Positions 8,002 to 15,602 of a DNA stretch of 64,000 nt are shown piece by piece. The position numbers and the translations under genes were made by a program. Location of the stretch: the NCBI RefSeq assembly GCF_947654275.1, contig NZ_CANTJS010000002.1:79242-143241 (forward strand), in the 5' to 3' direction. The notes under the pieces were generated by a model. The model was given only the letters and a program-made list of their open reading frames with translations. It ran no database searches and was not told the DNA's origin. The DNA is from an uncultured Oscillibacter sp. Its GTDB lineage: Bacteria > Bacillota > Clostridia > Oscillospirales > Oscillospiraceae. Each line of letters starts with the position of its first letter. Positions within the stretch are counted from its first letter, which is position 1.

Positions 8002-8142
8002 TCAGTGACAGCTGCGGCAGCTTCCGCAGTCGCCGTTACAGCCGCCGCGGTCTCTGCGGGATTTTCGCAGGGACCGCACGGCCAGAAGCACGGCGGCGGC
8101 CAGAACGACGGTTACAATGACATTTCCCCATACGGCGTGCAT
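8002..8142 (-). CDS. FeoB-associated Cys-rich membrane protein
   Basis: This is a 46-residue protein, MHAVWGNVIVTVV..., with one N-terminal membrane segment (about residues 5-22), a basic stretch RSLRKSRRDR, and a cysteine-rich tail GGCNGDCGSCRSCH. This plan matches the small proteins found after feoB in Firmicutes. The ATG at 8142 follows an AAAGGAGG site and lies 25 bases after the feoB stop. A role in ferrous iron transfer or in FeoB complex stability is assumed for the family and not proven. Confidence 0.85.
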   Translation of the reverse strand: MHAVWGNVIVTVVLAAAVLLAVRSLRKSRRDRGGCNGDCGSCRSCH

Positions 8143-8167
8143 TCTCAAAGCCTCCTTTCCAGACCGG

Positions 8168-10546
8168 TTACATCACGGCGGCAGCGGCGGAGCCCGCCCG
8201 CTTCTCACCCTGCCACCCCCTGCGGACCAGCAGGTGGACGACCGCGGCCAGCGCTGCCAGGGTGATTACCGTCCACAGGCCAAAGGTTACCGTTCCTGTG
8301 AGCAGACTGCCCAGCTGGTAGACCATCAGTGCGCACACGTAAGCAAAGACGCACATATAGCCGACAGCGGCCCAGGTCCATTGAGCACTGTTCATCTCCC
8401 GCCTGATGGCCCCTATGGCGGCGAAGCAGGGGGCACACAGCAGATTGAAGACCATGAAGGAATAAGCATAGGCGGCGGTAAAGGCCGTGCCGATGTTCAG
8501 CGTCAGATTTCCGGGATACAGGACACCCAGGGTGGAAACCACTTCCTCCTTGGCAATCAGGCCGGTGATCACAGCGACAGAGGCCTGCCAGGTGCCAAAG
8601 CCCAGAGGCGCGAATACCACCGCAATCATGCCGCCCACGGCGGCCAGGATGGAATCGGCGCTGTCCTCCACCATGCCGAAGCCCCCGGCGGTAAATCCGA
8701 AGCTCTGGAGGAACCAGAGGCTTATGGCAGAGAGCAGGATAACGGTTCCGGCCCGCCTGATGAAGGACCAGCCCCGTTCCCACGCGGAGCGCAGAACATT
8801 GCCGGGGGAGGGGACATGATAGGCGGGCAGCTCCATGATGAAGGGGGCGGGGTCCCCGGCGAACGCCCTGAACTTTTTGAGGATGATTCCGGACACCACC
8901 ACGGCGGCCATGCCAATGAAGTAGGCGGAGGCGGCGGCCAGAGGGGAGCCGCCGAACAGCGCCCCGGCGAACAGGGCGATGATGGGCATTTTGGCCCCGC
9001 AGGGGATGAAACCGGCGGTCATGATGGTGATCCTCCGGTCCCGCTCCTGTTCAATGGTCCGGGAGGCCATAATGCCGGGCACGCCGCAGCCCGTGGACAC
9101 CAGCATGGGGATGAAGCTCTTGCCGGAGAGGCCGAAGCGGCGGAAAATCCGGTCCATGATGAACGCAATCCGGGCCATATACCCCATATCCTCCAGAACG
9201 GCCAGCAGCAGAAACAGCACCAGCATTTGGGGCACAAAGCCCAGGACAGCGCCCACGCCGCCCACAATGCCGTCCAGGACCAGGGACGTCAGAGTTTCGC
9301 CGGCCCCTATGGTCTTCAGCAGCCTTTCAGCCAGCACAGGCAGGCCGGGGACCCAGGCTCCATAGGCGGCGGGGTCGGGCTCCTCTACCGTGAGGGCGCC
9401 GGCGTAGCTCTCCGCCGTAACGGTCAGGGCTCTGACCTCACCGGCATCGGCATCGTAGAGGTATGCCGTGGACGCCCCGCTCTCGTATGCCTCAATGATG
9501 GCGGAAGCTTCCTCAAAGGCCCCTGCGGCCTCGCCGTACCCGTCCGCGTCGGAGCCGGAGAAGGGCAGGAACCAGCCGTCTCCAAATAGACCGTCATTGG
9601 CCCAGCCGGTGGCGGCGGCGCCGATGGAGATGCCCCAGCTTCCCATAGCGACGGCATAGACCAGGAACATCACCGCCGCGAAGACAGGCAGTGCCAAAAT
9701 GCGGTTGGTTACCACCCGGTCGATTTTGTCCGAGACGGACAGGCTGTGCCTGGGGGCTTTCTGCCGCACAGCCTGGGACACCACCTGGCTGATGTAGGCG
9801 TACCGCTGATTGGTGATGATGGAGGCCCCGTCGTCGTCCAGCTCCTGTTCACAGGCGGCAATCTGCTCCTCCAGGCGGGCCGTCAAACCGGCGGGGAGGT
9901 CCAGGTCCCGCATGGCCTTCTCGTCCCTCTCGAATATCTTGACGGCGTACCAGCGCAGACAGCCCTCCGCCGCCCTGCCCCCAAGGGATTCCTCAATGCC
10001 GCGCAGGGTGCGCTCCACGCTGCCGGTAAACACAGGGGGGCGTTTCCCGGCCTGACGGCGGCGGGCCAGGGATACGGCCTTTTCGGCGGCGGCCATGCCG
10101 CCCTCGCCCTTCAGGGCGCTCATCTCCACCACCTCACAGCCCAGGGCGTCGCCCAGTTTGGCGAGGTCGATGGTATCGCCGTTTTTCCGCACCAGGTCCA
10201 TCATGTTCACCGCCGCCACCACGGGCAGGCCCAGCTCTATCAGCTGGGTGGTGAGGTAAAGGCCGCGCTCAATGCTGGTTCCGTCTATGACATTGAGAAT
10301 GGCGTCCGGCCTCTCGTTCACCAGATAATCCCGGGCCACCACCTCCTCCAGGGTGTAGGGGGACAGGGAGTAGATGCCGGGCAGGTCCTGAATCACCACG
10401 TCCCTGCGGCCCTTCAGGCGGCCCTCCTTTTTCTCCACCGTGACCCCCGGCCAGTTGCCCACATACTGGCTGGAGCCGGTGAGGGCGTTGAACAGGGTGG
10501 TCTTGCCGCAGTTGGGATTGCCCGCCAGGGCAATTTTCATGTCCAT
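8168..10546 (-). CDS. feoB: Ferrous iron transport protein B
   Basis: This 792-residue membrane GTPase imports Fe(II). The N-terminal G domain has G1 GNPNCGKTT, G2 GVTVEKKEG, G3 DLPG, G4 NMMD and G5 SALKG; a helical regulatory domain follows (about 165-270). The membrane part has gate-type segments such as GFVPQMLVLFLLLAVLEDMGY, and VSTGCGVPGIMASRTI with the conserved cysteine. An acidic insertion of roughly 100 residues follows the first membrane segment (GYGEAAGAFEEASAIIEA...) and should lie outside the cell; its length is unusual. ATG 10546 has AGGAG nine bases upstream. It is the third gene of a feoA-feoA-feoB operon. Confidence 0.95.
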   Translation of the reverse strand: MDMKIALAGNPNCGKTTLFNALTGSSQYVGNWPGVTVEKKEGRLKGRRDVVIQDLPGIYSLSPYTLEEVVARDYLVNERPDAILNVIDGTSIERGLYLTTQLIELGLPVVAAVNMMDLVRKNGDTIDLAKLGDALGCEVVEMSALKGEGGMAAAEKAVSLARRRQAGKRPPVFTGSVERTLRGIEESLGGRAAEGCLRWYAVKIFERDEKAMRDLDLPAGLTARLEEQIAACEQELDDDGASIITNQRYAYISQVVSQAVRQKAPRHSLSVSDKIDRVVTNRILALPVFAAVMFLVYAVAMGSWGISIGAAATGWANDGLFGDGWFLPFSGSDADGYGEAAGAFEEASAIIEAYESGASTAYLYDADAGEVRALTVTAESYAGALTVEEPDPAAYGAWVPGLPVLAERLLKTIGAGETLTSLVLDGIVGGVGAVLGFVPQMLVLFLLLAVLEDMGYMARIAFIMDRIFRRFGLSGKSFIPMLVSTGCGVPGIMASRTIEQERDRRITIMTAGFIPCGAKMPIIALFAGALFGGSPLAAASAYFIGMAAVVVSGIILKKFRAFAGDPAPFIMELPAYHVPSPGNVLRSAWERGWSFIRRAGTVILLSAISLWFLQSFGFTAGGFGMVEDSADSILAAVGGMIAVVFAPLGFGTWQASVAVITGLIAKEEVVSTLGVLYPGNLTLNIGTAFTAAYAYSFMVFNLLCAPCFAAIGAIRREMNSAQWTWAAVGYMCVFAYVCALMVYQLGSLLTGTVTFGLWTVITLAALAAVVHLLVRRGWQGEKRAGSAAAAVM

Positions 10547-10569
10547 GCTGAGTCTCTCCTTTTTTCTAT

Positions 10570-10585
10570 ATTAGTTCTGGCTAAC
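10570..10585 (-). promoter_or_regulatory. Possible internal DtxR-type operator before feoB
   Basis: The minus strand reads GTTAG-CCAGAA-CTAAT, one base short of the GTTAG-N6-CTAAC palindrome found at the operon's main promoter. It lies in the 77-base gap between the second feoA and feoB, 24 bases before the feoB start. It may allow separate iron-dependent control of feoB, but I see no clear promoter with it. Confidence 0.4.
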
Positions 10586-10623
10586 TCACGGCGCAAATAA
10601 CAGCGGCCTTCCGCCGCGCCGCT

Positions 10624-10845
10624 TTACCGTACTTCGATGCTCTCCGCGTCGCCCTTGCGGACAGACAGCTCATAGCCCCGGACGTTCAGCTCCATGGGGT
10701 CGCCCAGAGGGGCCACCTTGCGGACAAAAATCTCCACGCCCCTGGTGATGCCCATGTCCATAATCCGGCGCTTCACAGGGCCTTCCCCGTGGAGCCGCGC
10801 CACGGTTGCGGTTTCGCCCACATGGACGTCCTTCAGTGTTTTCAT
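10624..10845 (-). CDS. feoA: FeoA family protein (second copy)
   Basis: This is a 73-residue SH3-fold protein (MKTLKDVHVGETATVARL...). It has the FeoA pattern of a GETATV strand, RRIMDMGITRGVEIFVRKVAPLGDPMEL and a final VRGYELSVRKGDAESIEV. FeoA binds FeoB and modulates iron uptake. It sits between the other feoA copy and feoB. This copy is the more typical one; GDPMEL..RGYELSVR closely follows the usual family ending. Confidence 0.9.
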   Translation of the reverse strand: MKTLKDVHVGETATVARLHGEGPVKRRIMDMGITRGVEIFVRKVAPLGDPMELNVRGYELSVRKGDAESIEVR

Positions 10846-10906
10846 TTGCGTTCCTCCTTGTCAGTTTTTTGCGTCCCGCCTGTTCGTGACGGCTTGAAGA
10901 CCTCCG

Positions 10907-11119
10907 CTAAATCATGATGCGGTTTGCCATGGTCCTGTCCAGCGCAATCCGGCTGTTCCTCACCTCTACGATCAGATTTCCCGCGATTTTGTTGACTACC
11001 GTCACATTGCCGTCCGCCGCAAAGCCCAGCTCCGCCAAATGCCGTCGCACCTCGTCCCTGCCGGAAATGCTGCGGATGATAAACGACTCTCCCGCCTTTG
11101 CCATTGTCAGCGGCATCAT
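10907..11119 (-). CDS. feoA: FeoA family protein (first gene of the feo operon)
   Basis: This is a 70-residue FeoA-like SH3-fold protein. The ATG at 11119 (MMPLTMAKAGESF) is chosen because AAAGGAGG ends seven bases before it; an ATG further upstream would overlap that site. The protein has RRHLAELGFAADGNVTVVNK and ends in ALDRTMANRIMI, a variant of FeoA in which the second half is NLIVEVRNSRIALD. Two FeoA proteins with one FeoB is a common Firmicute arrangement. It is the promoter-proximal gene. Confidence 0.88.
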   Translation of the reverse strand: MMPLTMAKAGESFIIRSISGRDEVRRHLAELGFAADGNVTVVNKIAGNLIVEVRNSRIALDRTMANRIMI

Positions 11120-11142
11120 GTGTCTGCCTCCTTTCACAAGTG

Positions 11143-11202
11143 GTTAGCTTTATCTAACTCGTAAATCGGGCTCAGTTTAACATAACTAACCTCTGCTGTC
11201 AA
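11143..11202 (-). promoter_or_regulatory. feo promoter with tandem DtxR-type operators
   Basis: On the minus strand, TTGACA (11197-11202) and TAAACT (11174-11179) are spaced by 17 bases. Two operator-like palindromes flank the -10 box. A perfect GTTAG-CTTTAT-CTAAC (plus-strand reading) lies at 11143-11158, downstream of the expected start site. An imperfect GTTTA-N6-CTAAC lies at 11175-11190 and overlaps the -10 and spacer. This resembles the TTAGGnnnnnCCTAA-type sites of iron-sensing DtxR/IdeR repressors. Repression by a DtxR-family protein when iron is abundant is therefore likely; no such regulator gene is in the window. Confidence 0.72.
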
Positions 11203-11389
11203 GATTTTTCTGCTTTTTTCAAAAAATTTTTTGGACAGGAGGCGGGGACGCCGGCCGGCCTTTTTTTGGGGGGGAACAGCCCTGTTATGTGCGGGACGCG
11301 CCGTGAAGGGGCTGGGGGCATGTCTCTGCCGTGCTGGTCAATCGCTGCGGCTTTTGCCGTCACCCCAGGCCCGTTTTCGCAAAAATATA

Positions 11390-11420
11390 AAAACCTGCAA
11401 CCACTGGGGTTACAGGTTTT
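11390..11420 (-). terminator. Terminator of the AgrCA-like operon (probably bidirectional)
   Basis: AAAACCTG and CAGGTTTT pair, and the stem extends inward through AACC/GGTT with a single G-T pair, leaving a 5-base loop. The minus strand continues with TATATTTTTGC. It lies about 255 bases beyond the kinase stop. The plus strand also ends in six Ts. The rest of 11203-11674 has no gene I can support. Confidence 0.7.
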
Positions 11421-11674
11421 TTCGTTCTGGTCCCGAATGAATTTCCGGAAAATCCGCCGCTCTGCGAAGCGCGGGGCCGCTTTTTCCGGTTTTTGTGAGC
11501 GGTGAAAGGATGGGGGCAGGCGCTCCGCCGGGCGTCCATCTAAAATAGGGAGGTATGACGAAACGCTGGTTTCCCGGGAATATGTCTTCACCTCCCGGGC
11601 AGCGGAGACCGTGCCCCCCGTTTGGCGGGTCATCCTGAAGCGAGCGGACGCCGTCGCCGGAGAGGAGCCGCCCG

Positions 11675-13015
11675 TCACGGACTAACCCCGCCGTCCAGGG
11701 GCAGGCAGGCCACCAGCTCAAAGCGCCCCGCCTGGGCCCGGGTCTCCAGGGACCCGCCCAGGCGCTCCGCAATCTCCCGTATCCCCGCCAGGCCGAAGCC
11801 GTGGGAAGCCTTGTCCGTCTTGGTGGTGGCCAGGTCCGGGGCCAGCTCCCCGGCGTAGGCGTTTTCCATCCGGAGCATGAAGAGGCCCTTCTCCGCCCGG
11901 CAGCGGAGGGTAACCGTCTTGTCCTCCGCCCGCTCCGCCGCCTCCATGGCGTTGTCCAGAGCGTTGCCCAGCAGGGCGCAGAGGTCCACCTCCGCCAGGG
12001 GCAGCGCCTTGGGCAGGGACACGGCAAAGTCCGCCGTGAGGCCCGAACGGCCCATGGCCTCCGCCTTGGCGGAGAGGACGGCGTTGGCGGCGTCGTTTTC
12101 GCACAGCCGTTTCCCGCCCCGGAGGGCGGAGGAGTCCGCCAGCTGGTCGATGTACTGAAGGGCCTTGTCCCCCTGACCCAGCTCCACCAGACCCCGGAGG
12201 GCCGTCAGGTGGTTCCGGAGGTCGTGGCGGAGAGTGCGGACCTGCCGTTCCTCCCGCCGGAGGCCCTGGTAATAGCTTTCTCGGAGGGAGGCCAGCTTGT
12301 CCGCCTCCTCCAGCCGCTCGTGTTCCTCCAGCACCCGGATGGCGTACAGCAGGGCCAGGGCGGTGAGGAAGATGAAGGGGAGCACCGCCACCCCCAGATT
12401 CATAATCAGGCTGTGGAGGAGGAAGTCGCTGTAGATGTAATCCGACTGGAGTAGGGGCAGCAGCACCACCGCCAGCAGGGAGCTGAAGGGCATGGCCGCC
12501 AGAAGCAGCACCAGTCTCCAGAACCGGGGGGAGAGCTGGGGCGGCTTCTCCGGCAGATGCTTCCGGGTTCCCAGGTACAAAAGGCCCCAGACGCCGGGGC
12601 GGATGAATTTGTCGGTGAGGTAGAATACGTTATCCAGCCCGAAGTGCGCCATGGCGGGGGCATAGTAGGTGTCCAGAACGGCGTTGACGGGCATAATCAG
12701 GCAGAAGAAAATAACCGTCACCGCCAGCCGTCCCACCCGGTTTCCTCTGGAGGCCAGCATGAGCAGCGGGACAAAGGCCAGCAGCGTGAAGAGCAGATTC
12801 GTGTCCCCCAGCCAGATAATCATCCCGGAAATGAAGGTCAGTGAGAAAACCAGCCCAATCCGCCAGCCCCGGCGGGGCTTCACCGGGAGAAAGGCGGAGA
12901 GAAGGCGGAAGAGGAAAAAGCCGCTGGCCAGCCCCGGGAGGAACCAGAACCAATTTGCGAGGCAGAGCATGACATACTCCGCCAGCCGTTCCAGAAAGTT
13001 CAGAATGCCCTCCAC
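11675..13015 (-). CDS. AgrC-like sensor histidine kinase (GHKL)
   Basis: This is a 446-residue kinase. The N-terminal half has about six membrane segments (for example WFWFLPGLASGFFLFRLLSA and LLFTLLAFVPLLML). A coiled stretch EEHERLEEADKLASLRESYY leads to the phosphoacceptor region TLRHDLRNHLTAL. The ATPase domain has the N-box LLGNALDNAMEAAE and the G-box HGFGLAGI. This is the AgrC/LytS-type plan that lacks a HAMP domain. The start is GTG 13015, three bases after the stop of the response regulator, with GGAGGG seven bases upstream. Its signal is unknown; no AgrD-like peptide gene was found nearby. It should phosphorylate the LytTR regulator encoded just before it. Confidence 0.85.
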   Translation of the reverse strand: MEGILNFLERLAEYVMLCLANWFWFLPGLASGFFLFRLLSAFLPVKPRRGWRIGLVFSLTFISGMIIWLGDTNLLFTLLAFVPLLMLASRGNRVGRLAVTVIFFCLIMPVNAVLDTYYAPAMAHFGLDNVFYLTDKFIRPGVWGLLYLGTRKHLPEKPPQLSPRFWRLVLLLAAMPFSSLLAVVLLPLLQSDYIYSDFLLHSLIMNLGVAVLPFIFLTALALLYAIRVLEEHERLEEADKLASLRESYYQGLRREERQVRTLRHDLRNHLTALRGLVELGQGDKALQYIDQLADSSALRGGKRLCENDAANAVLSAKAEAMGRSGLTADFAVSLPKALPLAEVDLCALLGNALDNAMEAAERAEDKTVTLRCRAEKGLFMLRMENAYAGELAPDLATTKTDKASHGFGLAGIREIAERLGGSLETRAQAGRFELVACLPLDGGVSP

Positions 13016-13018
13016 GGC

Positions 13019-13726
13019 CTAGCCCTCCAGGGCCGACCGGGCCAGGGCCGCCAGGGCGGCGGACCGGCAGGCCCGGCTGACGGGGATGGCCTCCTCCCCC
13101 ACGAAGACCTGACTGCCCTCCAGCCGGTCCACGGCGGCGGTCCGGACCAGATAGCGCTGGTGGACCCGGACGAAGCCGTCTCCCACGTCCCGTTCCACGT
13201 CGTCCAGCTTGCCGTAAAAGGTATAGGTCCGGGCGACAGAGACGCAGGACACCTGCCGCCGGTCCGAGGCGAAATAAAGGATGGACTTCTTGGGAATCCG
13301 GTACAGGGTTTCGCCGCTGCGGCAGATGAATGCGGAGTCGAAGTCCCGCATAAGCGCCTCGGCGGCCCGCTCCAGCACGCCGTCCAGCTGCTCCGGCCTG
13401 GGGGGCTTCATCAGGTAGCCCAGGGCCCCCACGGAATAGCCGTCAAACACATGGTCCGTGTAGCCGGTGACGAAAACCAGCTGGAGACCCTCGTCGGCGG
13501 CGCGGAGGCGGCGGGCGGTCTCCATGCCGTCCACCTCTCCCATTTCAATATCCAGAAACACCAGGTCCAGCTCCCCGGCGTGGTTCTCCATCCAGCGGAG
13601 AAGCCCCTCACCGGAGGAGAACTCAAGAAAGCCCCCTTCGGACTGCCGCCGGTCCAGAGCCCGTTCCAGGGCGGCCCGAAGGGCCAGGCGGGCCTCGGCG
13701 CTGTCGTCGCAGATGCCAATCTGCAC
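13019..13726 (-). CDS. LytTR-family response regulator (AgrA-like)
   Basis: This is a roughly 235-residue regulator. The receiver domain has the acidic pair in IGICDDSAEAR, the phosphoacceptor Asp in LVFLDIEMGEVDGMETA, and Lys in GYLMKPPRPEQL. The C-terminal LytTR DNA-binding domain runs from about FICRSGETLYRIPKKSILYF to FVRVHQRYLVR and IPVSRACR. Start choice: GTG 13726 has AAGGAG nine bases upstream, while an ATG at 13735 directly abuts that site. It is cotranscribed with the AgrC-like kinase. The TraX and BceAB-like genes across the divergent intergenic region are plausible targets by position. Confidence 0.85.
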   Translation of the reverse strand: MQIGICDDSAEARLALRAALERALDRRQSEGGFLEFSSGEGLLRWMENHAGELDLVFLDIEMGEVDGMETARRLRAADEGLQLVFVTGYTDHVFDGYSVGALGYLMKPPRPEQLDGVLERAAEALMRDFDSAFICRSGETLYRIPKKSILYFASDRRQVSCVSVARTYTFYGKLDDVERDVGDGFVRVHQRYLVRTAAVDRLEGSQVFVGEEAIPVSRACRSAALAALARSALEG

Positions 13727-13757
13727 GGTAATCATCTCCTTATTGCTTGCTGCGGCT

Positions 13758-13786
13758 ATTATAGCACATCCCCGGCTGTCCGCCAA
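13758..13786 (-). promoter_or_regulatory. Promoter of the AgrCA-like operon
   Basis: On the minus strand, TTGGCG (13781-13786) and a consensus TATAAT (13758-13763) are separated by 17 bases. The -10 box lies about 32 bases before the proposed GTG start of the response regulator. Confidence 0.65.
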
Positions 13787-13869
13787 ACCAATTATGACGG
13801 TAAAACCGCCAAAAATGACATCGCTTCCCGCCGCGCCGCCAAACTTTACAAGAAAACCTCCAAAGAGAG

Positions 13870-13897
13870 CGGCCCCGTTTGCGGGGGCCGTTTTTTT
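13870..13897 (+). terminator. Terminator or attenuator ahead of the TraX/ABC operon
   Basis: A GC-rich stem, CGGCCCCG with CGGGGGCCG, is followed by seven Ts on the plus strand. No plus-strand gene ends before it, and it lies about 90 bases upstream of the TraX-like start. It may act as a leader attenuator, or may shield the operon from read-through. Its A-run makes it weak on the minus strand. Confidence 0.6.
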
Positions 13898-13986
13898 GCG
13901 CTATTCTGGCAATGGAAACGGAAGTGAAGAATTGACTGCCAAACTTTCGTATCAATTGACATCACAGGAAAAAGGAAGTGCTTGTT

Positions 13987-14745
13987 ATGAACTGGAAGTC
14001 CCTTCGTACCGCCCTGACCGTCCCCACAGAGCTCCCCCGGCAGGGGCCCCGGCTGCAGACGAATCTGGACACGGACCTTTTGAAGCTGGCCGCCATCGTC
14101 TCCATGCTCATCGACCATGTGGGCGGGGCCTTCTTCCCGGAGGCGGGGGCCTTCCGCTGGATTGGCCGGCTGGCCTTTCCCATCTTCTGCTACTGCATGA
14201 CCGTGGGCCTGCTGTACACCCGGGATATCAAGCGGTATCTGGGCCGGCTGGCAGTGTTTGCCGTGGTCTCCCAGCCCTTCTATGTGCTGGCCTTCCATCC
14301 CCACGACTGGATGGTGGACCGGAACTGGAGCAACTGGAACATCTTCTTCACCCTGTTCCTGTCCCTGCTGGCCATGTATGGATTCAAGGAGCGGAAATGG
14401 TGGCTGTTCCTGGGGGCTCTCTTCGCGGTGAGCTGGTGGAACTTCGACTACTCCGGTATGGGGATTCAATTGATGCTGATTTTCTTCCTCTGCCGGAATC
14501 ACCCCAAAATTGGCGCGGCCCTCTATGTGCTGAGCTACCTTCCGGCCCTGTGGAACGGCTATCCCGAGGACCCCCTCTGCCTGACCCTGGGAGGGCTGAC
14601 GGCGGACTGGAGCATCTTTGCCGTCTTCGCCGCCCTGCTGATTTTCATTCCCACCCGCTCCGGCCTGAAAATCCCCAAGTGGTTTTTCTACGCCTTTTAT
14701 CCCGTCCATCTTGCCGTCATCGCGGCAGTTCAATTCATGCTCTGA
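13987..14745 (+). CDS. TraX family membrane protein
   Basis: This is a 252-residue integral membrane protein. After a polar N-terminus, the motif TDLLKLAAIVSMLIDHVGG marks the TraX family, named after the F-pilin N-acetylase. It continues with about seven membrane segments (IGRLAFPIFCYCMTVGLLYT, LAVFAVVSQPFYVLAFH, and others) and ends KIPKWFFYAFYPVHLAVIAA, also characteristic. ATG 13987 follows AAGGAAG with eight bases between. Chromosomal TraX-like proteins are common in Clostridia but their acceptor is unknown; acylation of a surface molecule is the usual guess. It is the first gene before a BceAB-like transporter. Confidence 0.82.
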   Translation: MNWKSLRTALTVPTELPRQGPRLQTNLDTDLLKLAAIVSMLIDHVGGAFFPEAGAFRWIGRLAFPIFCYCMTVGLLYTRDIKRYLGRLAVFAVVSQPFYVLAFHPHDWMVDRNWSNWNIFFTLFLSLLAMYGFKERKWWLFLGALFAVSWWNFDYSGMGIQLMLIFFLCRNHPKIGAALYVLSYLPALWNGYPEDPLCLTLGGLTADWSIFAVFAALLIFIPTRSGLKIPKWFFYAFYPVHLAVIAAVQFML

Positions 14746-14760
14746 GAAAGGATGACCATT

Positions 14761-15510
14761 ATGCTGACTGTTGAAAACCTGCGCAAATCCTATCAGGTGG
14801 GCAAAACCTCCTACGAAGTTCTGAAGGGGGTTTCCCTTCAGGTGGGCAAGGGGGAGTTTGTCGCCGTTATGGGGCCCTCCGGCTCCGGCAAAACCACCCT
14901 GCTGAACTGTATTTCCTGCTACATTCCCGCGGACTCCGGCAGCATCCGCCTGGGCAAAACCGAGCTGGCCCGTCTGAACGGAGACGCCCTGGCGGAGGTG
15001 CGGAACAAGCAGCTGGGCTTTGTCTTTCAGGACTTCCTCCTGCTGGACGGCCTGACGGTGCGGCAGAACATCCTCCTGCCCGCCATCATCGGCGGCATCG
15101 TCTCCGATATGACGGAACAGCGGGCGGACCAGCTCTGCGAGGTCTTCGGCATCGCCGCCATCCGGGACAAATACCCGGCGGAAATCTCCGGCGGCGAGAA
15201 GCAGCGCACCGCCGTGGCCCGGGCCCTCATCAACCATCCCCTGCTGATTCTGGCCGACGAGCCCACCGGCAATCTGGATAGCAAGTCCACCCGGGCGGTG
15301 ATCCGCTCCTTTGAGCAGGCGAAAAGCGCCCTGGAGGCCACGATTTTTATGGTGACCCACGACTCCTATGCCGCGTCCTTCTGCGACCGGGTGGTGATTC
15401 TCCGGGACGGCGTGGTCTGGAGAACCCTGGAGAAGGGGAACACGGAGCGGGAGACATTTCAGGATGAGCTGCTGGACGCCATTCGGGAGATGGGACGCTC
15501 TGACAATTAG
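14761..15510 (+). CDS. ABC transporter ATP-binding protein (BceA/LolD-like)
   Basis: This is a 249-residue ATPase with Walker A GPSGSGKTT, Q-loop FVFQDFLLLDGLT, signature SGGEKQRTAVARAL, Walker B LLILADEPTGNLDS and H-loop MVTHDSYAASF. The order and the SGGEKQR signature fit the MacB/LolD/BceA group that pairs with FtsX-type permeases. ATG 14761 is chosen over an ATG nine bases upstream, which abuts the GAAAGGA site. It starts 15 bases after the TraX-like gene. With the following permease it likely senses or removes a cell-envelope antibiotic or peptide. The last codons overlap an inverted repeat. Confidence 0.9.
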   Translation: MLTVENLRKSYQVGKTSYEVLKGVSLQVGKGEFVAVMGPSGSGKTTLLNCISCYIPADSGSIRLGKTELARLNGDALAEVRNKQLGFVFQDFLLLDGLTVRQNILLPAIIGGIVSDMTEQRADQLCEVFGIAAIRDKYPAEISGGEKQRTAVARALINHPLLILADEPTGNLDSKSTRAVIRSFEQAKSALEATIFMVTHDSYAASFCDRVVILRDGVVWRTLEKGNTERETFQDELLDAIREMGRSDN

Positions 15511-15584
15511 AAATCAGGAATGAAGAATTAGGAATTTTATATTCTCCCGGTAAATTCCTAACTCCTAATTCCTTATTTCTAATT
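15505..15584. repeat. Long imperfect inverted repeat
   Basis: Two 33-base arms (15505-15537 and 15552-15584) are inverted copies with four mismatches, separated by 14 bases. The arms are AT-rich in a GC-rich region and contain repeats of the type TTAGGAATT. The left arm includes the stop codon of the ABC ATPase, so the element fills the whole gap before the permease gene. It looks like a small dispersed palindromic (REP/MITE-like) element; whether it recurs in the genome cannot be seen here. Confidence 0.7.
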
Positions 15585-15602
15585 GAAAAGAAAGGTGATT
15601 TT

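Noticed and set aside
11199..11678. A 159-codon open frame on the minus strand.
   Set aside because: Composition is not protein-like, it runs through the terminator at 11390-11420 and it overlaps the end of the kinase gene in another frame.
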